Part shown: positions 1-11,018 of the stretch, piece after piece
Position numbering within the stretch: the stretch's first letter is position 1
Layout: each line of letters begins with the position of its first letter
NCBI GenBank assembly: GCA_022457065.1
Contig: JAJGBQ010000003.1
Span: 1,674,001-1,738,000, forward strand
Reading direction: 5' to 3'
Length of the DNA: 64,000 nt
Source of the DNA: Curvularia sp. ZM96
Lineage: Eukaryota > Ascomycota > Dothideomycetes > Pleosporales > Pleosporaceae
Position numbers and translations under genes: made by a program
Notes under the pieces: generated by a model
What the model saw: only the letters and a program-made list of their open reading frames with translations
Told to the model about the DNA's origin: nothing
Databases searched by the model: none

Positions 1-25
1 ACATATATAATCCACAAATATGAAG

Positions 26-1435
26 TCACATGAGCAGCGTTGTCGACTAACACCCTCTAGGTTCTCACGCCGCTCAATCATCGACTTCATCCACATTATT
101 CACCGTCATGTCGACACGCTTGCCCGTCGTATGCATGAGTTTGAAGAGCGTGCTGAGCCGCTTAACCTCTCCCATGCGTTCCCCGCCCTGACTGGCGACA
201 TCATCATGGACTACTTCTTCGGCTTCAACTATGATCAGCTCAAGAACCCTGATTTCGACTCCTTCCATGAAGCCTTTATCAAGATTGGTGACGTTGGCCA
301 TGTTGCTACACAATTTCCCTCGATACTACCGGTACGTCTATATGTGAATTACCCAGAATATCAATAAGAGGGGTCCTGTGGAGAATGGTCCCACTTGTCA
401 ATAGCATTGCATGAAGTATTGACATGACCTGAGCAGATCATGAATAGCCTTCCTGATAGCATTACTGGCTGGCTGCAGCCTGCAGCAAGGTCCCTCATCC
501 AGTTCAAGCAGGTATGTGGCACAGTGAGAGAATCCAACTCCATGCGGACTATATCCCGACCCAACATTCACATGATTCGTATAGCACTAATGCCAGGGTA
601 GGACAACTTGGAGCTGATTGCGCGGACCCTCCGCGGAGAAGACATCAAACTCAACGACGCAAAGAAGACTATTTTCCAGGAAATCATCTCGTCCAAGTTG
701 CCCGAGTCGGACAAGACGCAGAGGCGACTTGCAGACGAAGCCCAGATTGTCATTGGTGGCGGCGTCGAGACTACAGCCTTTTCTCTGTCTACAGCAGCTT
801 TTCATATCATTAACAATCCACGCGTCTATGAGCGCCTACACAAGGAGCTTGTCGAAGCCTGTCCAAACAGCAATGACTTAGATTTGGTCACGCTGGAAAA
901 GTTGCCCTACCTGAAGGCTGTCACCACAGAAGCAATACGCTTGTCGTATGGTCTCAGCGCGCGTAACCCAAGGACCCACAAGACTCCTATCCACTACAAA
1001 GAATGGGTCATTCCTGCAAACACATGTGTTGTACGTCATATCCTTCAGTCCAGTCCTCCCCTGAGTGCCACACTGACATTTCCCCAACAACTCCACAGTC
1101 CATGACCATCCCGGACGTATCTCACGACGAGTCCATCTTCCCTTCTTCCCACGAATTCATCCCGGAGCGCTGGCTCGATGATCCCAAGACCGACGATGGC
1201 CTTCCTCTCGACCGTTTCCTTGTCTGCTTCGGCCGCGGTACACGCTCCTGTCTGGGTATGACGCTTGCGTATACCGAGATGTACCTCACGCTGGGCATGA
1301 TGTTTCGACGATTTAGCTTTGAACTGCATGAAAGTAGTGTTGAGGACGTGAGGATGAAGCATGATTTTTTTTATTCCGGTGGTGAAGCTGGATAGCAAGG
1401 GATTGAGGGTTTTTGTCAAGAGGACTGAGGATTAG
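26..1435 (+). CDS. Cytochrome P450 monooxygenase, 5' partial, with a 3' homopolymer frameshift
   Basis: Haem-thiolate monooxygenase of a fungal P450 family; substrate unknown. An in-frame stop at 8-10 means this exon starts after it, probably behind the AG at 24-25; earlier exons, including the N-terminal membrane anchor, lie outside the window. Exons read 26-331, 437-511, 602-1030 and 1099 onward, with introns 332-436, 512-601 and 1031-1098. Visible landmarks are the FSRRSI segment, the I-helix GGGVETT, the K-helix EAIR, FIPERW, and the haem-ligand loop FGRGTRSCLG. The literal frame stops at 1395, but skipping one T of the eight-T run at 1365-1372 gives a normal P450 tail ending at TAG 1433-1435. 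It converges on the SDR 88 bp downstream. No other biosynthetic genes are nearby. Confidence 0.88.
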
Positions 1436-1523
1436 GTTGGAGGACTAGTTCGATAGGAATATGTAAAGGGTAATAAGTCAATCACAACGTCCGAGTCCAA
1501 TCTATTATTCATATTTACCCCCT

Positions 1524-2407
1524 TTACACCAACAACCCCCCACCATCCGTCCTCACCATCGTCCCATCCATATTCTCATCCCGCATAATTGTCAGAAAAC
1601 TCTGCGCCACGCTCTCTGGCCTCCCCACCCGTCCCGTCAACAGCCCCTTGCCCAAACCCTCCAGCATCTCTGCCCTCTTTCCCTTCTCCCCCCAAAGATC
1701 CGTGTCCACCAGCCCAGGACTAACCCCATTTACCCTCAGGGGCTTCAAATCCAGCGCCAGACCCCTAACCATTGCATGCAAACCCCCCGCATACGCACCG
1801 ATAGTCGACCAGTTTGCAATGGGCTTCTCGCTCACCGAGCCGGTAGTAATGATGTACGACGAGGAAGTAGACGGGTTGAGGAACTGTGGCAGAAATTTGG
1901 CGAGAAGGAGGGGCGCGAAGAAGCGGATTTGACCGGCGGCGAGGATGCTTTCTATAGTCTAGGTAAGGTCAGGTCAGTAAAGAAGTTTTTTTTTTTGCAA
2001 CTTTTAGAGGTAGAGAGAAGAAAAAAACGAACCAATTCCCCAAGACTCATTTCAGCCAACCGATCCCCCGCTGTAAAAACAACGTGATCCAGTTTCTCTC
2101 CTCCCATTGTCTCGACCGCTTTTTCTAGCACGCCTTTCAGTTCGCTTTCTAGCGTCTCGCGGCGCGACAAGTCGACGGTCGTGCCGAAGATTCTTTTCTT
2201 CTCCGTCACACCAGCAGCAGATGGGTATTCCTCGCCTATCTTCTTCACAGCGCCATCTACGCGTTGGGCGCTGGAAGACGCAATGGTGACCAGGGCGCCG
2301 TGCTCGATGCAGGCTTCTGCGACGCAGAACCCGATGCCGGATGTGCCGCCGAGGACGAGGATGCGTTTGTGCTGGAGCGAGGTCGAGTATTTGGTTTGGT
2401 CTGCCAT
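1524..2407 (-). CDS. Atypical short-chain dehydrogenase/reductase-like protein
   Basis: Rossmann-fold SDR of 269 aa in two exons, 2407-2033 and 1958-1524, joined over a 74-nt intron. The acceptor at 1959 was chosen because it restores a continuous SDR helix (TIESILAAG). The cofactor motif GGTSGIG lies near residues 20-26, and the helix after the active site reads RVNGVSPGLVDT. The usual catalytic YxxxK is missing: the aligned stretch reads AYAGGLHAM, with a Tyr but no Lys four residues later. This matches a recognised set of fungal atypical SDRs with an altered active site, so catalysis cannot be assumed. The substrate is unknown. It converges with the P450, but nothing shows that the two share a pathway. 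Confidence 0.85.
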
Positions 2408-3179
2408 GGTGCTAGTTATCTCCCTTATGTCTGTCTCTGTTAGAGTGACAAGGAGGATAGAAGGTAGATGAGGAATGTAGACGGGAAGATGGGGAAATGG
2501 ACTTGATGTAAAATAAAAGTAATGTTCTTGTATTTAAAGTCTAGATGTATGATGGCGAAGTGGAGAATGATGAAGCTTGTATGTCATTTCTATCCCATCT
2601 TCTTCTACATATATATATCTATCGGACTGGACTGTCTTGCATCATTCCCCGGGTCCAGAAAAAGAACCCGAGCCTGGAAATATCGGAGATATGTACTCGA
2701 CCACGTCAGGGCCCCGTCCAATCGCGACTTGTCATTTACAGAAGAGTAAACTTTCCTCATGGAGATAGGATGGAGATAAAGAAAATTAGTGGGTTGGAGT
2801 AACACTAGACAACCCCGTCATGGATTACATCATCCCCACTATCCCCGTCGTCCCGGCCAGCGTCGACGACGACAAGGACGGCAACTGTACGGGCTCACGA
2901 ATTGATAAATGACAGGTTTGGCAATATGTATGTATTGCAGTCTCTTATGCCGAAGCGTGTGCTCCTTGGCGGGATATATTTTCTAGGTGTTCTAGACACC
3001 TGCGTTGCTGTACTCTAAAACACTGCCTCTACACGTGCCCGGCTTGCCCGGCTTGCCCGACTCACGACCAGACCGACGGCGGGCGGACTGGTCGCTCAAT
3101 GTTCTACAAATGTATGAGAACAAGCTTACAAATTTTGCTCCAAATACCACAACATCCTGGAGCCGCCTGCATGATTTCA
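2408..3179. other. Intergenic, SDR upstream region and EMC1 downstream region
   Basis: No convincing gene. Open frames here are short and show no family signature. A short (AT)n stretch lies near 2609-2618. The region holds the SDR promoter and the EMC1 3' end. Confidence 0.6.
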
Positions 3180-6102
3180 TCATATCGTCCAGAGGGTGTT
3201 GATTTGTTTTCTCCTGACCTGCAAATCTTGTCAGCACATTTCCAGCTTCATGTAACATAGGGAAGCTACTAACCAATGGTGCCACGAACAGCACGCCAAC
3301 GAATAATCCAACAACAGTAAGCATCATGGAAATCTTGTTGAATCCCTTGCCCAGGATATCAAAGGCGAAGCTAGGTGCAACCCGTGTTCCAAAAATGTCG
3401 TGGCCATATGCAAACACCAGACTAGTGCTCTCAATTCCGCTTTCGCTAGTGATTATCTCCTTAATTCCAAGAACCTCGTATTTGTGGGTCAGGTGCCACT
3501 TTGGGTCAAAGTTGATAACCGGTGCGTATTTGACCAAGCCCTCAGACTGCTCTTGGGCTGTAGGATCGCGACCGACAGGGCGGCGGGGATCGACAACGGA
3601 GCGTGGAATGCCAATGATGGCGTTGATCGAAGGCACAGTAACGAGGAGCTCGCGGCTGGTAATACCCTGCTTGGTTTGCGTCACAGCCATATGTGAGATC
3701 TCTGCTGGCAGTTGGTAGCTTTGAGAAATGACATGTGGCCGCACCGCGTCCCCATCAGCGCTGGAGGGCTGCACGGTCGACGAGTTGGAGGTGGCGCCCA
3801 GTGGACCCCGGTCATCAGGTAGCGGGGACTCATATAAATCTGAGACGACAAGCTGGTAGCCGCGTGCAGCCGTATTAGAAGCCGCATCGATAGTCAGCGC
3901 ATAGGTGAACCAGTTTTCTGAGATGGTGGCAGGGATAGGTCGAGAGGTGTCTACGCCGTAATGTGTTACGGTGTGTAACAACTGTCCAGAGGCAGAATCA
4001 AGTAAGTAAACGGATGCAGAGCGCGCCGAGTCGGCGACAGTTGTGACCAGGACTAGGTTAGGGTTGAGGTACTTGTACAGCACCCTTCGATCTCCTAGTA
4101 CTTTGCCGATAGAGGCGACAGGGTCTTTGACAGGCCGGGCGACGTAGCCGACAATACGCTCCTCCCCAGCAGGACGGAAAGTCCACACTGGCTCTGGACT
4201 GGGCTTATTCTGCAAGAAGCCTCTGAGTGTACCATCCTCAAAGGTAAATGCTACCAGTGTCTGTGCTTCAGAGACCAGCGGAGCCTCGAGTTTGACATCA
4301 GTGGGGGAAAGAAGATTGCCCGTGGTGGAATTGATCAGCACTGGGCTCTCAAGCGAGGCGTCCTTGACTTCGACGTAGCCCCTGTGAGCCTTGAGACTGG
4401 GGCGTTGAAAGCTCTTGCCGGGCGCAAACTCATCAAGATCGACATTCCACATCATCTTGCCGCGCGAGCCAACATCCAGAGCAGCAAGACGTCCTGTATC
4501 CGTAGCAACGACAACAAGTTTATGGAATCCAAACGTGTCTTGTTGAATGTCGTCAATAGTAGACTCCTTTGGCTGCCCAATGACGCTACCAAGGACCCGC
4601 TGGGGTATGGCCTGCGCCCAAGCTGGGAAGTGCTTCAAGTCTTCCAAGTGTCGTTGTACGCGGTGAATGTAAGCCGAGACAGGGTTGCGATGGCTTTCGT
4701 CGGCAAGTGCTTGTGCTAGGGCTTCCTCTTCAGGCAGACCAGCCCAGACTGCAGAGACAGTCCGTGCCAGAAACTCGGGTCGTGTCCACGCCAGTTCGTT
4801 GTTTCGGAGAAGCGCCCACTCGCCGTTGGAGTAGAGGATCGATGATCGGATGGCACTGACAGTCGCACCTTTGACGACGACTTCGGCTTGGGCATGGACA
4901 GGGTGTGCTCCTGCAATGGCAGGCGACCTCTTGAGGAACCAGCGACCGACAACGTTGTCCGAGACCGAGGAATAGACCATGACGTCTTCGTATGTGATCC
5001 TGGTAAAGTATACATTGGCGTCCGACGTGCTCGTAGCAAATGTGCCCTTGACCTTGAGCTCCGGCAGGCTGTAGGCCTTGGAGATGGTGTTCTTCTTCAG
5101 GTCGACGTGGAACACGTCGGCAGAGTGACCCTCGGCGCTCTGGTACTCGACAAGAAAATGGGGGCGAGAGTTGACATGGCCAGGAGCGTGGAGTATGATG
5201 TTCTCAATGGCCTCATCTTCTGGTGTCTTGAAGCTTGCCACGGTCTTTGTGCCTATAATGTTGATCTTGAGCACCTTATTCGCCTTGTCGGTCCACGCTA
5301 GCAGCGGGGCAGCAGTATTGGCTCCTGCGAACAGGACACGGTCGCGCGAGGACACCTCGGTTTCGGAGTTTAGCGTGTACTGGTCGAGCCTCTTGCCTGT
5401 GATTGGGCTCAGCGCAGTAACGCGCAGCTTGGAAGCCCCCAACACGGGCGTGTGGAGGGCGATGTAGTAGATGGTGGTCGGCGAGGTCGAGAGCTGGAAT
5501 GGCGTGTCTCCGCTGTCTTATGGTCAGCTGCTGTCTTGAACCAAGGAAAATATAACATTGGACAACCTCGTATCCTCAAATGTCCACTTGGCGCGCCCAG
5601 TCTTTCCATCAAGCCTCTTGACACTGGGGCCAGCGTCGGTTGCCAGCAAGACGACAGCATCTAGAGCTGCATCAATTGACATGCCATCCTCCTGCTCCAG
5701 GATCTCGAGATCCTCAACGTGTGCGCCGGGGGTGGTGGTTTCCCATGCGAGACGGCCGTCCGAGGCGCTCCATGCTGTGATGCGGTGGCCGACGGCACTG
5801 ATTACCGTGTCCTGCTCGGCTCCCGCACGTAGATGGCCAATGTCGCTGGGGGCGGCGGACAGGTGGTGGCGCCAGACCAGGGCGCCGTCCTTGGGATTGA
5901 CGGCGGCAACGGTGTGGTTCTGGGAGATTGAGTAGAGCAGCGAGGCCTTGGAGCCGGCATAGGGCCTCTGGAAGAAGGTAGCCTGGGCCGTGGGGAGGCC
6001 TAACAGGGCGTAGTGGAAGTCAATGTGAAAGGCCTCGTCCTCGAAGACGGCAGCGGCCGGGGCGAGGCATGCTGCGAGGGCGAGGGCAGCATGGAGACGC
6101 AT
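3180..6102 (-). CDS. EMC1: ER membrane protein complex subunit 1
   Basis: Large lumenal subunit of the EMC insertase, which inserts tail-anchored and multi-pass proteins into the ER membrane. The 937-aa protein comes from exons 6102-5567, 5512-3274 and 3218-3180. The introns are 54 nt (5513-5566) and 55 nt (3219-3273). Residues 1-18 form a signal peptide (MRLHAALALAACLAPAAA). A PQQ-type beta-propeller follows, with repeats such as AVNPKDGALVW and AWSASDGRLAWET. The C-terminal EMC1 domain leads to one membrane helix (MMLTVVGLFVGVLFVAPL) and a short cytosolic tail ending KQINTLWTI. That tail is encoded by the last 39-nt exon and matches the basic end typical of EMC1. Length and order are normal for the family. 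It is divergent from RSR1. Confidence 0.95.
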
Positions 6103-6422
6103 TGTATGGTGGGGTTGCAGCTGGTCGTCGTTCGGCGGCCGTCAGCGTGCGGTCGCGGCCAGGTGTTGGAGAGCTGGGCACTGGGGCGCACGGGCCAGGA
6201 CGGCTCCGGATGCGTTCCGGGACCACTCCCCAGGCGCGCCTGTCTACACAACAGCCCACGACGCAGTCGATTGCGTCGTCATGGGGGCGGGCAATGGTGG
6301 CGGGCGGGCAAAGTCAATTTGCAGGCGAGCAGAGCCGGCAGCGCATCGAGTGGCCCTGGGCGACGAGTGTGCGTGGCCATGGCACCATGGCCAGTTTCGA
6401 CGCTAGAAGGGCCATCCAGGGC

Positions 6423-6440
6423 GTCAGGTCAGGTCAGGTC
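6423..6440. repeat. Short tandem repeat, GTCAG unit
   Basis: Three full GTCAG units followed by GTC, upstream of EMC1. Confidence 0.9.
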
Positions 6441-6512
6441 CTGGGTTGATGGTTCCGCCGCCCGCACCACGCGAGCTCCACCGCCATGGCTCACGAGTGG
6501 TCGTGTGTCGTC

Positions 6513-6531
6513 CGTGTACGTGTACGTGTAC
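6513..6531. repeat. Short tandem repeat, CGTGTA unit
   Basis: Three CGTGTA units plus one base. Part of the repeat is self-complementary (GTAC). Confidence 0.9.
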
Positions 6532-7199
6532 TGGCGCGCACAGGGGCATCTACTGGTAAGTACAGCCTTGCCTACAACGTACATGGCATGCACTTTGCAC
6601 AGTAGTGTGGACGAGTTGCTTTTGCGGCCGCGTCGACAGCTGCTCTGGCGCAGCCGTTGCAGCTAGCTGGGCCGTGGGCTGGCGACGCCCAACCGTCGTC
6701 GCCGTCACAGGCTGAAGGCGGGCTGCGACCCTGGCTGGCGACATGGCGAGCGTGGCACTGGGCGCCTCTCACGACAGAGCTGAGGCGACTGGACTTGTCG
6801 AGTCGAGTGCAGGCGACGCTACCACTACCGTCGATGGGGGCGTTCCCGGCAGCCCGGGTCTGTTTGGCGGCTGGCGATTTGAGGCGCACAGCTTGTTCGA
6901 GTCCATCCCATGGTGGTGGTTGTCTCGACGGATGGCTCAGCTGGAGAGCAACGACGCTGCGTCTCGCACCCCCGCCGCAGGCCCGCCCTGGTGTTTTCGG
7001 GGCTCGCCTCTCTGTTCCGCGGCGAGGACGGGCGAGGTCGGGCGCATACCCCAGAGCCGAGCGCACGGCAGCAAGCTGGCAACCGACGCCGCCAGCATCA
7101 TATCCGCCATATCTCGCTGCTAAGCCCTACCGAGTCTACGGCATCCATGTCCCGCTGGTGCTGGTGCTACCTAATCACCGCCGCTGCTCCCTGACTGTC

Positions 7200-7320
7200 G
7201 CTGCCTGTCCTGTCCTGCTCTGCTCCTGCTGTTTGTGTTCCTGCTCCTGCGCCTGCTCCTGCCGTTGCGCCTGCCGTTGCTCCTGCCTGTTCCTGCCTGC
7301 TCCTTGCTGCTCCTCCTTAC
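7200..7320. repeat. Degenerate TCCTGC/CCTGC-rich tract
   Basis: An imperfect hexamer-like tract in the region ahead of RSR1. It produces long, meaningless Cys/Leu-rich (plus) or Gln/Arg-rich (minus) reading frames. Confidence 0.85.
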
Positions 7321-7751
7321 CCCTTCCTGCCCTCCTCCCCTCCTCGGCCTGCACGTGACTGCCTCTCGGGAGAAAAAAAATCTTCCATCCACCCAGCCTC
7401 GCGCATTGCCCTTGTGAGTTGCACAAAACTTCCGGACCACCTGAATGCCGTCCATTCGCCTCAATGGCTTGTTGACTAGAGTATTCGAGGCTGCTTTTGT
7501 CTGATTGGACGCCACCGCGGTTTAGCAATACATGTGCTGACAAGTGTGGTCGGCTTGCAGCCCAGTTCGACGCGCTCCGCTCGACTCAGATCGCTGGTAC
7601 ACGTCCACGCCGTGTCTGAGCAACGCGGCGCTTTTGAGCCGCTCTCCCATCTGTGGCACACACCGCCACACCAGGTAACGAGCTTCCCTTTCTCGCCGCC
7701 AGCTCTCCTCCCAACCTCGCGACAAAATTCTCCGCCCACCCTTTTCCAAGC

Positions 7752-8684
7752 ATGTCGCAACGGGAGTACCACATCGTCGTCCTTGGATCTGGTAAGCTAG
7801 CAAGACGTGATCAGCAACTAGAACATCGACTGACGGCGGTGGCGCACCAGGTGGAGTCGGAAAAAGCTGCCTCACAGGTACGTGGTGCATTCGACTGCTC
7901 CCATCCACTGCTCCCCCCCCCCCGCTGACTGCCTTGTGAAGCCCAGTTTGTGCAAAACGTGTGGATAGAGAGCTATGATCCCACCATCGAGGACTCGTAC
8001 CGCAAGGTCCTCGATGTTGATGTACGTCCAACCCGCTGCAAAACAAACCCTACCAACCACCAAATCATGCTGACCCACTGCCCCCTTCCCAGGGCCGTCA
8101 TGTCATTCTCGAGATTTTGGATACTGCCGGCACAGAACAGTTTAGTAAGTTGACTCCACAATCGCGTGCACGTGAATCCAAGACTAACCATCACGGCAGC
8201 TGCTATGAGGTAGGATGCTCCCAGTCCCTCCCTTGCTTCCCCCCAAGACTCACCCACATGAAATAGAGAACTATACATGAAGACCGGCCAGGGCTTCCTT
8301 TTGGTTTTCAGCATAACATCAGAATCTTCCTTTCGGGAACTCGCCGAGTTGCGCGAGCAAATACGACGCATCAAGGAGGACAACAACGTGCCCATGGTGC
8401 TCATTGGCAACAAGTCCGACCTGGAAGATGACCGTGCCGTCCCCCGTCCACGAGCATTTGCCATATCGCGTGAATGGAACGTCCCCTACTTTGAGACGAG
8501 TGCGCGAAGAAGGGCAAACGTCGACGAGGCCTTTGTCGACCTCTGCAGGCAAATCATCCGCAAGGACCAGAACGAACGCACGCGCATGGCCCCACCGGAC
8601 TCCCCGAGACCAGGCCCCAGGAGTAGAACCCATACGGGACGGCCAAAGCGCAAAGCACATCGTCCGCATTGTACCATTCTTTAA
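7752..8684 (+). CDS. RSR1: Rap/Ras-like small GTPase (RSR1/BUD1, Krev-1 type)
   Basis: Molecular switch for polarity, upstream of the Cdc42 module in fungi. Six exons: 7752-7791, 7851-7877, 7942-8021, 8093-8144, 8200-8209 and 8267-8684, giving 208 aa. The P-loop GSGGVGKS is residues 12-19, switch I YDPTIEDSY starts at 34, DTAGTEQF is 59-66, NKSD is 118-121 and ETSA is 146-149. Thr63 takes the place of the catalytic Gln of Ras; this is the hallmark of Rap proteins and supports RSR1 over Ras. The hypervariable tail is basic (RPKRKAHRPH) and ends in the CAAX box CTIL, whose final Leu predicts geranylgeranylation and plasma-membrane location. Exon 5 is only 10 nt. Family and frame are clear; the exact yeast orthology is inferred. 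Confidence 0.92.
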
Positions 8685-10226
8685 AGCTACGATACCCAGT
8701 TGGCGGAAGCGTGCATGAGCGACAGCCAGCTTGCTGGACCAGGCAGCTGTTATGAGATTCCCTTTGTACCGTTCCTTCGACTTTCTTGTATACACTTTTT
8801 TTGGTATCATAGAGGATTTAGACAGCCTGCTCACAGTAGCAATTAATCTCACTCATCGAATCCATCCAACAGACCCCTAGCGTGATGGAGAAGCGTCCTG
8901 TGTTGGGATTGGATGTGTTTGGACCAAGGGCGATTGGACGTCACAAGCCGATGCTGATCAGTCAGCTGATACGAGCATTCCGAACACGTTGGCTGGATAT
9001 CGAGGGAGTCAGTGTCGAAGCTGGCCAAGCGTGTCGGCATCCCTGGTTACTGTGCTTGCCAGTGGACGAGTTGGCACGGTATGTTTGGACCAGCATTGGC
9101 AGGGTACTCTGGTGCCAAAACGATAGTGTGGGCCTACATGTATGGGAAACGCATTTTGGTTACACTCGGTGGCCCATTGAGAGGATCCGGCATGGACATT
9201 GTTCTTTGAAGGGAAAGCCCGACCCCACGCACCTTGTCTCCATTCCAAATCGCGAGGACGGATCGATGAACCAAGTCGAGTCGACACAACCGAAGCTGAC
9301 TGACTGGTTGGTCTTTGCAACTAAATGGCAGAAAGGGCGTGGCCAAAGCTCTCATAACAGTAGTAGAGCATCCAAGTATCCAAGACCGAGGTTCAATGAA
9401 GACTCGGGGAAGCGTACACGGCCTACCTTCCAAAGAGGTGAAGGGACAAACACTGCAGAGTGTGCTCTTGTGACAAATATGAAACAAGTTCCTCATCAAT
9501 CCGCCACTGGGTTATGCTCGAGCAGCTGCGGGGGCGAGTAACCAAAGCACACCAGCGCGGTCTAGCCCAGCTTTGAAGATAGAAGCGGGGCGGCAGTAGT
9601 AGTGTACGCAGCAGGAAAACGCAGAGGACGAACTTGGTCGAGTAGGTAAAAGGGGGCGCTACAAAAGGGCTGCTAAGCCCCATGACGTTAGAGAAAGCGC
9701 ACAGGTGTCCTCTGCTAAAGCAACAAAACATGCTAAACCGCAAGTTGGCCTTCCCCGCCGGGGAAAGAGGTTATCAGGTCACCGTGAGAGCTAGTGGCGT
9801 CAATCGTGCATGATTCACATGATGGAAAGTGGGATTCTCGGTGAGGATTGCATATCCCGCAAACCAGCGCAGCGAGCGTCTGGGACAGATCTCGATCAGG
9901 TCCCACAGATGACGTTGGCTTGCTCAGGACCCTCGGCCGGTCTCTCTTGTATCCGAATACCGTTGCATTGAGTGTAGAGGAGTAGGTTTACATAGTACTT
10001 TTGTCACGTGAGTGTCGTGGATAGGCGCGTGCAAAGCCGCGTCTGCAGGCAACAGCGTTCGCAGAGCAGCGCCTCTGAGCGTCTGAGCGTCCTGTAGGCC
10101 TACAGTAGCCGCATTCCGGCATATATTGACATACTGCAGCGCGTGACACGTAGGTCTCTACGGCAGAAGCGATTGCGTGCTGGTTCGGGTTGCAGTGCAC
10201 GATGGGCCAGCCGCGGTTGAGTTGCA

Positions 10227-10363
10227 TGACGTCAGTGGAGGGGCATCGAGGGGCACAATCAGGTACGCCGCAAACGCGCTAGCACGCACCACCGGACCCC
10301 CATGACGCGATCCGCATCAGATTCGACGATCGATAGTGGCATTCTGGCAAAAAAGCCGCCCCT
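10227..10363. promoter_or_regulatory. CRE palindrome with STRE-type elements upstream of the GRG1-like gene
   Basis: A perfect TGACGTCA (10227-10234) is followed by AGGGG at 10239-10243, AGGGG at 10249-10253 and CCCCT at 10359-10363. CRE octamers bind Atf1/AtfA bZIP factors, and AGGGG/CCCCT are Msn2/4-type stress elements in fungi. They lie about 390-520 bp before the start codon. Function is inferred from motif identity only. Confidence 0.45.
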
Positions 10364-10543
10364 CTTGCCCTCGAGCTTTGGCATTTGTCGCTTTTCGCCC
10401 TCTGCGCGGCCAGCGGGCCCCGTCCCCACTGCTGCAGTTGGACGGGGGTCTGGCCCTCCAACTCCAGCTCGCAGCTCGCCCCTTCGGACGCTAGCGTCAC
10501 TCCCGCCTTCCCTCACCCACCTGCACCCACCGTTTTCCCTCTG

Positions 10544-10583
10544 GCAGTGACGTATGTTTGTTTGGGCCCGGCTACGTCACTGC
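10544..10583. promoter_or_regulatory. Inverted pair of CRE-like sites, proximal GRG1-like promoter
   Basis: GCAGTGACGTA (10544-10554) and its exact reverse complement TACGTCACTGC (10573-10583) are separated by 18 bp. Each contains GTGACGTA, a variant CRE/ATF site. The pair lies about 165-205 bp before the start codon. Confidence 0.5.
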
Positions 10584-10630
10584 TTTGGCTCTGCCCTCAC
10601 TAGCCTCTGCCTCACACCCCTCTGCGCTAC

Positions 10631-10637
10631 TTAAATA
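10631..10637 (+). promoter_or_regulatory. TATA-like element
   Basis: TTAAATA 112 bp upstream of the start codon of the GRG1-like gene. A CT/CA-rich leader without ATG follows, typical of strongly expressed fungal genes. Confidence 0.45.
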
Positions 10638-10748
10638 CCACGTCTATCCACCCTACATTGACTTCTTCATCACACTACTCAACTCAACTGCCTCTACTAC
10701 TTTACAAACCAACACCTTCCAACCAAAAACCCTCCAACCACCATCAAA

Positions 10749-11018
10749 ATGTCTGCTCCCAACACCAACAACCCCAACGAGGGCATCGTCGGCCAGACCG
10801 TCAACTCTGTCAAGAACGCCGCCAACTACGTCTCCGAGAGCATCCAGGGCGCCACCGCCTCTGCCAACAAGGAGGCCAACAAGGAGCAGGCCAAGGGCAA
10901 CGTTCCCGGCAACGACAGCATCGGTGACCGTGTCTCCGGTGGTCTCAACGCTGCCAGCGACAAGATCAACGAGAAGAAGCACGACACTGCTGCCGATGCC
11001 AACAAGCACTCCATCTAA
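10749..11018 (+). CDS. grg-1: Glucose-repressible protein Grg1/CCG-1-like
   Basis: Small hydrophilic stress protein of 89 aa, intronless. It resembles Neurospora GRG-1/CCG-1, which accumulates on glucose starvation, under clock control and in conidiation; its molecular role is unclear. Family landmarks are the repeated NAANYVSESIQGATASANKE-type segment, the Lys/Ala-rich middle, GDRVSGGLNAASDKINEKKHD, and the closing NKHSI. No membrane segment or signal peptide is present. The start context ATCAAAATG is favourable. Codon use is strongly biased to C-ending codons (AAC, GCC, ACC, AAG), as expected for an abundant transcript. The upstream CRE/STRE-like motifs and TATA-like element fit stress-inducible control, which is inference. 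Confidence 0.85.
   Translation: MSAPNTNNPNEGIVGQTVNSVKNAANYVSESIQGATASANKEANKEQAKGNVPGNDSIGDRVSGGLNAASDKINEKKHDTAADANKHSI

Larger units (their letters stand above)
6103..7751. other. Intergenic, divergent EMC1/RSR1 promoter region
   Basis: About 1.65 kb, GC-rich, without a recognisable gene. It contains several simple repeats listed separately, and an RSR1 leader is probable in its last few hundred bases. The open frames here are low-complexity by-products of base composition. Confidence 0.6.
8685..10748. other. Intergenic, 2 kb between RSR1 and the GRG1-like gene
   Basis: No recognisable gene. One 219-codon open frame on the plus strand (8882-9541) has no domain, signal peptide or splice context that I recognise, and I do not call it. 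The right half is the promoter of the GRG1-like gene, with motifs listed separately. Confidence 0.55.

Noticed and set aside
1..2407. P450 plus SDR as the edge of a secondary-metabolite cluster
   Set aside because: No synthase, transporter or regulator is present nearby in the window, and EMC1 follows directly. The left side is outside the window, so it cannot be excluded, only not supported.
8882..9541. 219-codon plus-strand frame downstream of RSR1
   Set aside because: No recognisable domain, no codon bias like the neighbours, no intron or promoter context. Could be chance; would need RNA or conservation to call.
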